DNA of 64,000 bases from Formicarius rufipectus (Eukaryota; Chordata; Aves; Passeriformes; Formicariidae): contig VXAU01001335.1 in NCBI GenBank assembly GCA_013399695.1, positions 310,206 through 374,205 of the forward strand, read 5' to 3'. Below the pieces are notes generated by a model that saw only the letters and a program-made list of their open reading frames with translations, ran no database searches and was not told the origin of the DNA. Position 1 is the stretch's first letter; each line of letters begins with the position of its first letter. The translations under genes and the position numbers were made by a program. This document shows positions 23,923-38,400 of the stretch, piece after piece.

Positions 23923-26900
23923 ATAGTAGGAAGATATTTATATTGCTAATTCTGGCTGCAGGAAAACTTTTGTTGTCCTTCTGACTAAGAAAATGCCATG
24001 ACCTTTATCACTTGGAGCAGCAGAATTCCGTTTTACAATTAGAACAGTTTCTGATGTAACAGCATCATGCAGATATAAAACTGGTTGTAGTTGGAGAGGT
24101 GGGAATTGCTTTTGGATATTCTTTTAAAAGAATTTCCTTAGTTGCAAACATTGAAGAGTGAACAAAAAAAGGCACTTGTGCCAACTCTCTAAATTCCTCC
24201 TACCTCTAAGGAGCAAAACCAATGGGAAAATAGCTTTGGGGAAGTCCGTGAATAATGATAACGCTTAAATAAGTCAGTTCTCTGAAATAGTTTCTGAAGT
24301 GTTTTTTGTATCTTAGTGAAAAAGGTAACATCAGCTTGTGCCTATAGATGAGGACTCTGACATTTAAATCAAGATGTTACTCCAAAAATTTCCAACTTCC
24401 TCTGCTTTGGAGGGCACACTTTTGACATGGACTGAAGTTATAGGAGTTGTAACAAGTATACATATTTAAAAGATTATATATAACTTTTAGACTATTTATT
24501 ATCAATTAACTAAACAAAAGTTTTAAAAGACCAGAAGTAAAACCAAGGATGAAAACACAGCTCTCCTGCAAGATTTCCATCTCTTCAGGATCTGGGGAAG
24601 ACAGAAAATTTTTATCAACTTCTCTAATAAGCAGATGGAAAGAAAAGGACTGGAGCATGTTTTTAAATAGACATTTCCCCAGAGAGATATGGTTCTTTGG
24701 ATCACAATATTCTGGCATCAGTGCCTGGGGACAGGGGTCAGCAAACCTCCAAAGTTCTTCTGGATGGTATCTGTAAAACAGATAAAACATAATGCACTGC
24801 ATTTGGGGCAGGGAGCTGAGTAATAGATGTCTATATGGTAAAAGCTCCTTTTGCAGGTTGAGTGACAAATGCCACACACATGACCTGCAGCACCATTAGG
24901 GCAGAGAAGGGTACAGCTCCATTTCTTCCCACTCCTTCTGTGGACAAAAACATTAAAAAATAAAGACTTCATCCTCAGCTGTAGTCTAACACAAGAACTG
25001 TATTTTTTAAAAGTCTATTTCCAAAAGAATCTTACTAGAATTTTGTTCCCCAAAGTACAAGGATAACAATATTACAGAAATAAAGGCAGAAAGATGAATT
25101 GGAATAAAACATTTGGGTGGAAACACTGAGCTGTTGCCATGACTAACGGGAACTAATTTATTTACTTATACATTCTTTGTAATCCCATTTTCTCCCATGC
25201 AACAGTCAATGACTCATTGTTTGTTTACTGATGAGGAAAAAATACTTTCTGAAATCTGTACAAGGAAGGATCTTCTCTGGACAGTCTGCATTCCTCCCAT
25301 GCCCGAAAGTGGGCTGACCCTCCCCTGCAGCACCCATCCCATAGGGCCCCACAGCCCCATGGATGCCAATGCTCAGCATCTCAGAGCCATGGAAGAAAGA
25401 GGAGAGGCACAAGCAGAGGTGCTGCCAGTAGGGACCACTGAAGGCAGATAATGTGGCTTGGGCTTTCATTACTTTCCCCACATGTTTTCCCAGCCTTCAT
25501 GGTTCAGGGTCTTTCTGGGCAGAGTAATATAATGCTGGCAACGCTGCTGGAAGAGTGGTAAGTCCAATAGTTTGGAACCAGTTCTGGTGTGCTCTGTCTT
25601 CTGCATTTCTGGCTTGATGTATACCAGATCAGTCAGTGCTACTAGGAAATACACATGGGAAATTGTTTGTCTTATCTTTTCCTTCCTCTCCCCTTGCTTG
25701 TATCACCATCATGACAAAACTGAGCAGAAAGTGAAATAGAAATATGTTTCTGGGATGCTTCTTCAAAGTAGGAAGATGAAAAGATCTTCATTGAAGAAGA
25801 GAAGAGAAAAATCATAATTTCTGACAAGATAGCCAGCTGCAAGAATCACTGTGGTAATCTGCCAGCATCTTAGGAATGAGGACTGCTCACTTGTAGGTGT
25901 GTCATGTAAAAGGCTGCTACTTTATTGTTGTTGACTAACTTTTTCCTCTTCCACTGCCTGTCCTTCAAAGAAACTTGCTGGACCTCTCAGAGTAGTTGTT
26001 AGGTGGTACACCAAACACCACATGGAAGGACATGGCCCTGACTGGTGGGGCTTTTCCCAAAACACAGCCCTCTCTACCATTTGAGGTGACAACCTGCTGC
26101 CATTGTTTGATGTGGTGGGTTTGTGTCATTGTAGGCTTCTAGTTATTAAAAAGTAACAAAACTACTAACAGATAAACATATGAGATCATCAACCCTCCCA
26201 TTAATTAAAAGGGAGTGTTTCAATATGAGTAATAATTAACTTAAGTGGAAATGGGATACGAGTCTCGTAGTATAGGCTACGAGGACTGAGTACAGCAGGG
26301 AAGCCTTTGGTGCCAGGAGGTATCGTTAGTCACCTGGGAAATCCTGAGAGCTCCCTTAAATAGCAAGATTAAGCTGCCTGTCTGCAGCTGGAAAACAAAG
26401 GATGTCCCTTGGTGTAAGCCACTGTCTGTTTCCAAATCTACAAATTCTGCTCATAACTTAGCTGTAGACTTGTCTTTGACAGCTCACTTCATAGTCCTGT
26501 AGCTCAGTTTCTGAGATTGCAACATCAAACACACCAAAAAAAAAACCCCTGGATTCAGAAAAAGAAATGGTTTGGCAGGGTCATTTCAGGAGCAGTAAGG
26601 CAGCAGCTTGTCACTCTTTTTGCTGGAGCTGTGCCCTCAGCATGGAGGACGTGTAGTTGTTGAGAGGGGACAAAGGCCAGCCATGCCAGGATATGAATGA
26701 TACTATGGAAGAGATGTTGCTGGCTATTCCCAGTCAGTTTGAGGTACAGAGTCAAGGCTCCAGACTGCCTGTCCACAGGAAGCCCCACATCACTGAGCTC
26801 CAGGCATTGCATGGAGACCTGTGGGCCAAACTGAAGCAATGCTATGAAGGGATCAGCAAAACCTTCCAAAATTCCTGAGCCCATCTGGGAGCCTTTCCCA

Positions 26901-27794
26901 CCATGACTGAGTGGCAAGGCTGGGCATCCCACTCTCCCAGTCACTCCATTGTTTTACCTCTTTGAGTGCCTCTGTCTGTCACTGCTCACATCTGCTATAT
27001 TGCAGCAATGAAATTGATTACTGGAAATATTTTAGCTAACCTAACTACTACCTGATAGTAGCCTTATTGCTACTTTTGTATCACATAACCAAATCACAAA
27101 AGCACGGAGCTCTTCTAGCACTACCCTGCAGGAAGGACATTCAGAATGCCTGCAAAGCTAATAATTGAAAGATTTTATGCAGATTTTTGAATCTTTGCTT
27201 AGATGTAAATTTGGATGGACATATAATTTATCTATCTCTAACCTAAAATACTCCAGGGTGATTGTTCAGCTTGTAAAATATTTAGATGCACACACCCACG
27301 CATGGCCCAATTTTTTAAACTAGGTTTGTATAGCTCTATGCCTAATTTGTTTGTGCAACTTCTGTGATTGAATGTTCAGCTAGCAAATGGACATGCAGAT
27401 GTTTAGATCTGTAGATACTGACCTTGCTCCTTCCTCATTTTTAGGTGTAAACAAGATAAATGTAAAACACTGTCTCTTGTCAGACTCCAAGCAGAGTCTG
27501 TCTCTTTGCTTTCTAAAAAGAAAGTGGGCCCAGGAAGAACAAATTCCAATGATCCCACCACTAAATGCATTAAGCCTAAAATAAGTAGTTCTATAAATAC
27601 ACATACTAAAGCTGTAAGTGGGAACTATTCAGAGTGGATGGTCACATTCTTAACCCTAGGCTGTCACTTATCAAATAACTACAGGAATTCCCAAGTTGCA
27701 TTTACAAGTACTGCATTATAGTCCAAAAAGCATTTGAAAATTAACTCATACGTACTGTAAAGAGGAACTTCTGAATTTTATTTAATCCCTAATG

Positions 27795-27824
27795 CAAAAC
27801 AAAACAAAACAAAACAAAACAAAA
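27795..27824 (+). repeat. (CAAAA)6 microsatellite
   Basis: Six perfect CAAAA units. It is a good candidate for length polymorphism. No adjacent retroposon body was recognised. Confidence 0.97.
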
Positions 27825-30549
27825 TTAATCAGTTTATTCCTTGAGCACTGTTTGTATTAAACTTCATAAGGGTTTTACCCAGTACTGTACATCACTCCTA
27901 GGGACTCGCTCAGGGAAGTTTTACACTGGCATTATAGGGACAGATAAAAATAATGTCATAAACACAGTGCATATATAACCTATATAAAACAATATGGTAT
28001 TTATGCATCAGTCAATGTTGTGATTCATGTTAAACTACAGTGTGAACACTACATCGCTGTAATACAGCTATTACCTATGACAGTTCCTGTGCCTTACAAT
28101 GCACTGTTGTTCCCTTCAGTGCTTAAGAAGCACAGTTTTCAAAATTGCTCTCTGTAATTTCATAGACGTCATCTATATGGAATTTCTGCTCTAATGTTCA
28201 CCTTAATCTCTGCAAATTGAATCTCTTCCACTTGTATGAAGTGCATATCTTGGAGGAATCCCCTCCTTTTCCCTGACATTTTATTTGCCTTCTTCAGCAG
28301 TGGGAGTGATTGAGACGAGATGCTGTATTTCATCAGGGCACAGAACTGTCACCAGGAAATACTCTCCACTCCTCTTCTGAAAAATCAGCTCACATTTTCC
28401 CAATTCACGACCCAGTCTGACTGTGTTCTGGCAATGTTTATGCAGGGAGAGCTACAATTTTTTTCACCCCAAGAAGACAGCATACAGAGGAAACCATGGG
28501 CCAGGTCTGTTATGCTGTGGTGTTAAGTGATGGTGCATTTACAGACTGAGGAAGATTTTCTTTTAGATAAAGCTATCTCTGCCTAATGAGACCCACACAA
28601 GCCACAGAGGGTGAAGGCGAGCGATTGACTCATTTCCTGAGCGTGGTCCTTGTCACTATGACTGAGGCGGTGAGTCTCACCCCAGGTGTCGCATCCTCTC
28701 TGGGAACTCACACTGCACCGTGTGGGGCATGAGTGCCTCTCCCCATGGGACAGACAGAGTGGGAGATCCAGCTCTGCAGGGAAGAGACATGAAACCTCAG
28801 CTCTCTGTGCAGCATGGTTGCCAGCGCACTGGAGATGAAACTGTAACATGTTGCAGTTCTTTGATTTTGCCATACATGATGAGCCCTCCTAGCATCTTCA
28901 GGAGAAATCACTTCCAAACCCCAGAGAGAAGAAAAAGATCTGCTTTTCTTTTGTGTGTACCAGCAGGAAGTTGGCTTTGTTGCTCTAAACACTGAGAAAA
29001 ATCACTCTCAGGAGCAACAAGCGCTTGAGAAACGGAATCCCTTCTATTTCAGAGGTCTGCTTTGGACCAAGAGGAATTGCACCTACATACCTCTCTCTCT
29101 CTTCGTTAGCTGTGGAGCGGTAGCTTTGACAGGGGTTTGGGTGTTCTCCCAAAGAGGTTGCTCCATCATAAACCTCTCTAAAGAAGAGGCCTGAAGTTAG
29201 ACCAGGATAAGGAGGGTAACCATGTATCACACAGCCCAGCTGCTGAGCAGGCACTATCTTTTGTTCAAGTATCTTAGGTGTCCATACCTTAGAATAGCTG
29301 ACAGGATCTTTAGGCATGATGTTTAGATGCCAGTAACTATACTGAACTATTTTTGACTGAAGAAATGTAGTAGGATGTCTAACATCTAGCTTAATTGTGG
29401 CGATGGGGATTTGGTGCCTTAAGTTGGCACTATCTCCTGATTTGGCTGTTAACAACAGGTGCCCAGTGCATTTTGAGATGCCCAAGGCCTGGCCTCCAGT
29501 CCTATGCTCCAGAGAGACATGCATTTCCTGTAGTTCCTGTGATACAACTGTCAGTCCCCAGTGCACTCTGCTGTTGCCTGGGGTCATTAGGCCATGCCTT
29601 TGCATGAACTGAACAAAGTCCTAAATTGCCACCAATTATAATGGGACATTTGATACCTCCATCATTTGTAGATGCCTCCCTGCTTATGAGTGTCTTAAAT
29701 CAGCAAGATGAGTCTTCCACTATCTTCCCCTATATTCTTTCCCCATCTTAACATATTTTTCCATTTCTCTGAGACATGAGAATTAATATGCAATTCAATA
29801 TCAATCCCTTTAACATTATGGCTCAATTTATTTAGGGCAGGTAATTTACCAAATATTGTCTCACGTGCCTTTTTTTATCACAGCTAAAGTGTTGCCGATC
29901 CTTCCTAATTGCCACCACTCCATTTTCTTTTTCTGAAATAAAGTTCTTCATCATTCCCATTTCATAACATTTTTTTTCACTTCCCACTTTAAAAGGGGGT
30001 CTGCTTCCTCTTTAGCACAGCACTCATCTTACTTGATACCCCTTTGGCTGCCCTTCACTTGTTCTGTTCTCTTGCTAATTTTATCTCTTCTCAGGGACTT
30101 GAACAAGCCTGACAAGCAGGATTTCTGAAGGTACACTGCCTACTTCTATTTTGTTTTCTCTTTCAGGGTGGGGAGTAGTGGAGAATGCAGACAGACATGC
30201 TGCAATCATGGTTTCTTTTGGAGTTCCCCAACTCTCTTAGAAGATCATATTATCTGGGCTGTTCATTGATGTACACTTTCCTATTGTTCTCTCATACCTA
30301 ATGCCCTCTTTGATGAACAAAATTAAGTCCAGGCTAAAATCTACCTTGACAGAATTCCAGCTGCACCAAATCCAAAAGTATCAGAAATTGGAGATCAATC
30401 TTCCTATCTACAAATGCATGATACTGTTAAAAAGAAAAAAAAAATATAAAAAGTAACAGGGGAGGTCAAGAAAACATGGGGAAAAGTTAGGGTTTGTTTG
30501 CTTTAGCTGTTTCAGCATGTGAGGAAGGCATCTTTTTGTACTTTTCACT

Positions 30550-30654
30550 GCATCAGAGAGCGAAAGAAAGAGAGAAAAGAGAAAGGGCAAAGAGAGAGAG
30601 AAAGAAAGGGGAGAAGGGAAGGGAAGGGAAGGGAAGGGAAGGGAAGGGAAGGAA
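30550..30654 (+). repeat. Polypurine tract ending in (AAGGG)n
   Basis: About 100 bases are almost only A and G, with two C interruptions. The end from 30614 is a regular AAGGG pentanucleotide array of about seven to eight units. Polypurine/polypyrimidine DNA with such symmetry can form triplex (H-DNA) structures. The array is likely to be length-variable. Confidence 0.95.
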
Positions 30655-32420
30655 TTTTTATATGACAGAATGACTCCAAGTGTGAAGTTTTAAGACAGCT
30701 GTTAGGAAGTTCCCAAGAAATCTGCAGCTTAGAAATGCATTGATATTTGCAGTAGCTGTAATTGGCATACCACAGATGCCAGGGTGAGGTGCACCCTGGT
30801 CCCTGTATTCCCAGTCTGTGGGACAGTCAGTCCTGGGATTGCTCAGATTCTCTTGCCAGGCTCTCATCCCTAGTACCCATTTTTCATTTTCCATAATAAA
30901 ATAACCTAACTCCTCATCCCCTGCTGCCCTTTTTCTTGATCTGATTACGCCCAACTACATTAGTGTTCTCTGTCCTACCACTGCCTCCTGAGGCTGAGCC
31001 TGGGTCCACACAGCCGACAGACACACTGCCCACCTACAACAACAGCCATAGGAGCTCTCTCCTGTACTGGCAGCCTCTGACACCATCAGGGGCCTGCAAG
31101 AAGAGGCTGAGATGCTGCAGTGAAGGGTGGTGCCCTCCAGACAGGTCCCCACCTCCAGGGTCCATGCAGTAAAGTACTCACTTCCAGCACAGCCAAAGAC
31201 TGTGCTTCACGTGGCTTAGTACAAGTACCTCCAGTGCTAAAAAGGAAGAAAATTAGAAGGCAGGGAGCTATCAAATCTAATAGCAGTTTTGTTCTTGAAG
31301 TGCCAGACAGAAGTGATATGAAGACAAAAAGGTAGGAAAGCAAGATCTTCCCACAATAGATCAATATTGCTGATATAACTGAGATATTTGCAAAAGGCAA
31401 GGGTGTGCATTTCCTACATCAGCTGTTGTAGCAGCAAGTGGTTCCTACTGTTCACATTTTAAAATTGACCTTTTCATCTTTCATTACTACCATGGAGTTC
31501 AATAATCTCATGCATGAGGAGAGATACTAGCATCTGTAGAATGTCTAGAGGACAAAAAGATTAAGTTGTAGTATTCACTCCACTGTCTGTTGAAATGCCT
31601 CTTCGTGAGTGTCCCAAAACATGCTGCTTAAATTTCTCCAAAGCCAAAACGAAAGATATGGTGAGACCTCATCTTCATTCATTCTACATAATTAATCAGC
31701 AATGATAAGCGCTTGATGAAGCAACATTTGCAGTAATGTAGTCTTTAAAAATAGATTCTATAATTTCCTCCATGTTTTCGGTTTCAGTCTACCTTTCATG
31801 CAGGCTATTATGCAAATCCATAATCATATCCTTTCCTCCCACACATGTGCACTCATAGGAAGGCTGACTGATGCATAAAGACACAAAGCACATGTATTCG
31901 TATGAAAACATGCTTATGTTGAGATGGATGCATTAATTTTAAATAGGGTAACAAATACACATATTATTTTCATCATTCTTTTTCACTGTATGTTTCTATA
32001 TGTACCTACATACCACACTGCCATAACACATATTGTAAGCATAGTGGTATCCTTACACTAAACTGCAGAGACATGGGATGAACATTGCTGGTGAGAGACA
32101 TATTCAAGTGCATCTCTGTTACCTTCAAATATTCAAAAGATTTTTGTCCTCCCTAAGTAGATCTCACAAAACCATTGCTGCAAAGGCAATTTTAGTCTCT
32201 ATTTATTATCAAATACATTTAGGCAGGAAGAGGGAAAAAATGAGAAAAAAAGAAGGAACAAAACACAAAAATAAAACAAGATAGAAATTAAAGAGGGAGG
32301 AAAAAGAGGTAAAATACACCTTCAGTCATTCTCTCTGTAGTAAAGATTATAACATATAACTCACTGAAGGAGTCTAGATAATTATAGTTACACAGTCCTA
32401 CATCTGAAACCTCTATCTCA

Positions 32421-32475
32421 TATATATATACACACACACACAGGCATATATATGTATATACACATACCATATATC
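32421..32475 (+). repeat. (TA)n(CA)n dinucleotide repeat
   Basis: Five TA units are followed by about six CA units and then imperfect TATATG/TACA repeats. A GTGTGTGTATGTGT stretch follows near 32530. This is a typical compound microsatellite. Confidence 0.93.
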
Positions 32476-35400
32476 CATATATCCATATTTTATATTTTCA
32501 TATGTGATTCTATCAATGTACATATAAGTGTGTGTGTATGTGTCATATAGGTACTGTGCCAACCCCAGCAGCTTTGGAAGTGGAGAAGACCAGCAAAGCA
32601 GACTTCTGACTGTCTGACAGAACCGGGGAGTCAGCTTATGTAATTTCTGCCTCTAGTTTGCTCAAAATACAAAGGGCAAATTTCTGCTTTACGTGCTGCT
32701 TCTTTCTGCAAGCAGTGCCTTACGGGCAGATTTACAGCACCAACAACATCGACGACAGCAGAGTGGGGATAAAGTCACTGAAATTGCTGACACAACTCTA
32801 TAGATAGAAAATGCCCTGTGGTGGCCCAAAAAAAAAAACCAACCCCAAACCCACCAAACCAGCCCAGATAATTTATTGCAATTTCTTTCCTCATCATGTC
32901 CTAATATACACCACTGTCATGTCTTGAAAGAAATTCAGAGCTTTCTACCGCAAAAAGAAGGATAAATTACTTTATATTTGGCAGAAGTGGAGCACGCCTT
33001 CCGTCATATCCCCAAAGCTGCTCCAGGGAGAGGATTTTCTCACATGGATTCAGGCAATTATTTTACATTGAATGAGAAGCAGGAACATTTCTGTTTCTGT
33101 GACTGAGCTTCCCTGGGGGTCCTCTGCTGCCAACAACCAGGATCTGAAGCTCCTGGGACATGAGTTTTGAAGGGTGATGTGGTTTTGACAGCTGGTGTCT
33201 CTCTGGGGTGCTGTCTCTCCCAAGTTCACTCCAGGCACTGCTCACAATAGGTGAAAAGGTGGCACCAGCAGCTTTAGTTCAGACCTTGAGCCCAGCCTGG
33301 CCATCTTCTCCTTCCAGTGGGATCCAGTGACTGGGTTCCTGGGCATTGCCAAGCAGGGAACGCACTCATATCCCACAGAGCTCCTGACTGTGGACTGTAG
33401 TGCTACTGAGCTTTTCTACTAAAAAAATATTAAAAAGTAAAAAATAAAAAGCAAAAAAAACCCCTTAGCCTCAGGAAAGCTGAAAAGCCTAAACCCAGGC
33501 TTTCTGAAAAGCACAGTTCTTAGCAGAGACACAGCAAAACTTTCCATGCTGGGTAAAGCCTGCTGTGCCCTAAGGGATGGGAAGGATCCTTCCGGCAGCA
33601 CCCCAAGTGCAGTGTGGGAAGCAGCCAAGCTCTCCCTTGTGCTGCAGCCACCTGGCAGCTGCTGCTCCCTTCCAGGTATCGCTGAGGGAGTCCCACTGCT
33701 GGAGCATGGCCATGCTGTGCTGGGCGAGAGGTAAAAGCACACCACAAGATGCTATCTGGGTGAGAGGGGATTTGCTGCAATTGTTAAAACAAATTTACTG
33801 CTTATTGCAGTACAGAATTCTGCATTTTGCTTCATTTAATGTCATTGATTTCTATAAATGTGAAGGGACAACCAACAGTGATTCCTTCCACAGAATGGCC
33901 ATTGCATATCTCAGCTCCACACAGACTCCTTGTAAAGTCCATGTTGTAATTAGTGGCGAAGCACATCCCTTGATATCTGTGACAACATCATTAAGTGAAA
34001 GCCAACTGAATTTTCATCACCAATCTAATTTTAATATAGGAAATAGAAAATTTCTTTTCCAAACTATTTCCTTGCATTTATGGACATCAGAGCTTTAAAT
34101 TTATTGGAGCACATCCACTGTGAATACTATTTTCTGCAACTTTTATTATTCTGGAAAATGAATTGGTGGAGAACGTGAGACAAAGAAAACTGGACATGTA
34201 CACCTTACAGCCTGAATCCAATCATTTGTAATGGGAGTAAATACTTGGGTGATTTAGTTCTACTGAGTTGAAACTCAAACTGATTGAGGGTGGCAAATAC
34301 GATTTATAAAATCTTTAGCATCTCTAAACAGGCATGATCCTCATCTGACTGTTTGCATTAATTTGAAGCTTTGAAAAAGTGGGAACATTTTAAATTTTGC
34401 TGTTCCCATGCAGTGGCTGGATCTCAACAGGGATTTTCACCTGAAGGACAGTATCCAACTGTCTGCTGACTTAGTTCTAAGTGTAATAATTAGTGTAGTG
34501 GTGCATTGAGAGCATTTGGGGCATAACTCAGGCAGGGAGAGAGACTTACTATACTTTTATGCAGTAGCAGCAAAACAGATTTAGCAAGCTCTGCAAAGTG
34601 ACTGAGTTGACAATATTGCCACGAGTGTCTGTGCATCAGGGAGTCCTGTTCAGTACATGGCTTTTCCTGAGCACGTTCTGCACACACCTGCACAAACTAA
34701 TCCCATGAATAAACCAAGTTTTTGGTTCTCAGTGGTGAAGAGACTGAGAAAGTTTTAAGGAGTTTTGTATGTAAAATGGGTGAAAGCTATTTATTCCCTT
34801 CTCAGGCCAGGAGGCTTTGTTGAGGAAGGGAGGATAGCAGCATTGCTAGCAGCAACCATTAGAAAAGGTCAGGACAGGCAATTTCTAAAGCTGAAGGAGA
34901 TGAAAACAGCTTCCCAAGAAGCAGGGCTATTCAGGGACAATCATGCCAGGTTTTTCTGACATAGAGGTGTTCTGGGACATCTAGAATACCTGAGTCAATA
35001 AACAGTATACAGTGAAGGCCTAAAACTCTTACTAGAAATGGGAATGGCAGGGAATGGCTGGATGAGATGCCTCTGTGTTACACAACTGTAGGTAACCAGG
35101 TGTTCCCTTTGCACTGTGTGTGTGATCATTTTTAGTCATTCATTAATGAGAAGAGTCATTTCAACTCAGCGAGCTGTCCATCTGTGCCCAATTCCATCTC
35201 ACTGCACCCCCTGGCCACATGTGCTGCTGCTCCTTCAAGGCATGGCATTCGGGGAGCAGCAAGAACTACCAGAGTTTGAGATGAATGGCAGAAGTCACGA
35301 AATGTGTGACAATAAAAAAAATAAATTAAAAAAAAAAAAATGGAAAGAGAACAGACTGAGACTTCAGAAACAATTAAACCGCTCAAAATCCATGTGAAAC

Positions 35401-38400
35401 TCTTGGGATGAGGAAAAAGGGAATTAAAAAAAAAAGATCTTACAGTTCTCAGCAAGGGAGCAGAGATTTGTGCTTATTCCATTGCACAGTGCTGCTCCAC
35501 TGACACATTGGAGACGTGAGCTCACCTTCATTTAAGGTCAGCTTTCCAGTGCTTGAAGTTGCTAAATCCTGCTGAATAGACAGGCCCCAAATAAACCATC
35601 TCCCAAAGGGAGCTGTCAAGCAATACTTGCCCACTTAATTGACTAAGACCCTTTCCTAGTTTTTTCACTGACAATTGATGGATCTAGTTGTTGTCTTTCC
35701 CCTGCAAGATAGATCAATTGAAAAGAAAACTATTTAATGACAAAGCTTCTAAATGCTTGTCTAAGTTCTCTCTGCATTTTAATAGTGGAGACAAGTTGTT
35801 CAATCAAGCATGGCACTGAGTGCTGCAGCGTCAAGTTGAAATGTATCAGCCACTCTGAAGAGAATGCTTCGGGGTCATGTTGTGGACGGAGCATCCAGAG
35901 ACACATTTAATGTGACAGACTTTAGCATCCAGTATCTATGAGTTTGGGTTGGAAGCAAACTTGCAAAGGGATTCTAAAATGCCAGCTGAGCTCGCAAGCG
36001 CATAGACATGTATTTGGTTTAACCCCCAAGGGCACTGCTGTGATTCAAGAGGTGGCATGAAAGTGCAGGTGGGCAGTCTGTGCCTTGCAATAGCCCTGTA
36101 TTTGTTCTCCACTCGGTTTTTGCCTCCAGGCTCTTGGCTTTATTTCACATCTACACGAGGATTTATTTGGTCATGGTTGTGTTAGGAAAAGCTTTCCTAC
36201 AAGGTTTCCATTTCTTTCCCTACCTTTGCTAATTGGTAGCACAGCACTTGCACTCTTGCTACAAGGGCTAATTTATTTCTAAACCAGTGTTTTTACACAA
36301 TTAAGTATTTGGCAATGAGGAGACATTACATTAGTCCATGAAGTTTTCAACAGCTGTCTGCTAAATTAGTAATCTCATTCATAATGAAATTTGACTGATT
36401 TTATACATTTTGTTCCTTTTAGGAGTATACCAAACTAACCAGTACTCAAAGAGGCAGTGTAAACTTTGCACTTTTTACTGAGACTGAGCAGTACTTTGCT
36501 TCAAAGACAGCCTATGTGGCCCCTTGCCGTGGTGATTCACTGAGAGAGAAGCTTGCACTGATCTGCTTTTAAGCTTTTAGAAACAGTGATGAGAAGGTGA
36601 GAAACTGTTTTCTCTGTGTTAGATCTTGCTTCTGTAATTCAAGCCATGCTCTCATTTCAAAACTGAAGTTTTGGAGTCAAGGAGGCTGCCACCCTCATTC
36701 AGTTGAGACAGTGTGAGAATCCATCTGTGCACCACGTTCCGTGTCCGAGTGTTGTGTTATGTCAGCTGAGGAAGGAGTTCACTAGGAGCAGAATTGAACT
36801 GCAGTACCATTCTCTTGCTTTAGAGAAATGGCAGAGTAAAAGAAACCCAGATGCAAAATCTTGCCTTAACCATGGGATTTTCACCGCTTCTCCTTGCACC
36901 TTCTGTGCAAAGCGGATCATGTTTTTCAGTCTTCTGTGTTGAAGGTAAGTCTGAACTACAGACCCCAAATTACAGCCTGCCCCAAAACTGCAAGCTGTTA
37001 AAAAGCACAGTCTATTGCACTGGTTAGAGGTGTGACACTCTCTTGCCTTTATCAACCTCTCCCTCTTTCCTCTCTCTCTCAGAGATTTGTTTAAAGAACC
37101 TGTCTTGCCTTTGAACACAAATTTTCTTTGAAAGACAGGGTAAGTCTACTCAGCATATGATACTGCACTCTTAATATCTCTCTTTTGGAAAATGACCATA
37201 ATTTCCCTGCAAGTTTATCTGACCAGGAAAGCAAATAGTCACTTTCAGATCCCCCAGCGATGTTACTCATGCGATACAGGACAGTAACTGGTCCAGGAAG
37301 GGCTGCCCTGTCACCACTGATGGGAGGCTCATGCTGCAGTTGAGCCTGCTGCTGTGCTTCAGCTGCTGTCAAGATTTGAAGCACTGTGAGTATCACTTAA
37401 TCAGCTTTCTTATACCAAAGTTTTGTCAGCCACAGATTCCCCACAGTGCACCAGATGTCTCAGTATTTACCCTGTCTTACAGAATAAAAGTTAAGGCTGC
37501 CAAAAAAGTTGCCAGATAACTTCTCATTTTTGTACATGTAAGAAGCACCTGCAGTTATATTCCCTTCAAGGCCTGTACATTCCTCCAAAAATTAATTTGG
37601 TGTTTGGGGAAGCTTTTGAGAAAAAATATAAACCAAAACTGTTTGCTATTTCTGAGATAGAAGAGGGTAAAATAGTAAGTAAACTGAGCAAATCACTTGC
37701 CTAGCACTGACTGTGTAGTTCATTCATCCTTCTTTGGGAAGGAAAAGAGAGAGGGGAAGGTTTGAATACATCTAAGAATAAGTAGCCCAGCTGGGTGCAG
37801 GCAGATGTGCTCCTCTTCCACCTGCCTTTGAGAATATGCAAAGTAAATGCACTCATCCACACCTGTTTGTGTAGACACATCCTGACTTTTGAAGCTTCAA
37901 ATTTGGTATCAAAATAATCCCTTCTGTGCAGAGCAGGTGTTTGAGAAGTTGCATACAGCTCATTTTTGACAGAGTGATTCTGAAAGTTTGGCAGTCTGAA
38001 CCAGCCCCACAGAACAGGCTGCAGAGCTATGACTGCTGGCTGACTGAGTTCATACAGAAACTGCCCGTGTGAGGCTCACCAGTCTCATTATTCATCCTAC
38101 AGCCATCACTGAGCAAGTCAGCTTCTTGTTTCAGGGGAAGTCAAAATTATAGTAATGCTGCCAGTAGTACATTAATTAACTGCAGTCTACTGGGGCTGCC
38201 TATGAACTTCTGAAGTGTGACATTTCGTTAGAATGACTGTTTGTGTGCAGAACTGTGGATGCTCAGGTGATGCACCGAGGAAGTGCAAATAACCTTGTTT
38301 AACTCATGGTCACATTCTCTCCCTCGCTCTGTTGACTGTCATTTTGTGCAAGGTCTTCATTTGATTACTTGAAGCCTCAGTGACCTCAGGTTTCTATCAA

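Noticed and set aside
24506..24877. 123-codon - strand frame, and a CAGGGGTCAGCAAAC-like hAT end at about 24733
   Set aside because: No domain was recognised. The hAT-like match is about 15 bases with no partner terminus or internal similarity.
28985..29605. 206-codon open frame on the - strand
   Set aside because: One frame of this length is expected by chance in 64 kb at this base composition. No motif, splice context or family similarity was seen.
33661..33730. Possible 57-base exon between TTCCAG and GAGAG/GTAAAA
   Set aside because: Splice-like signals exist, but the segment is isolated, two frames are open and nothing links it to other exons.
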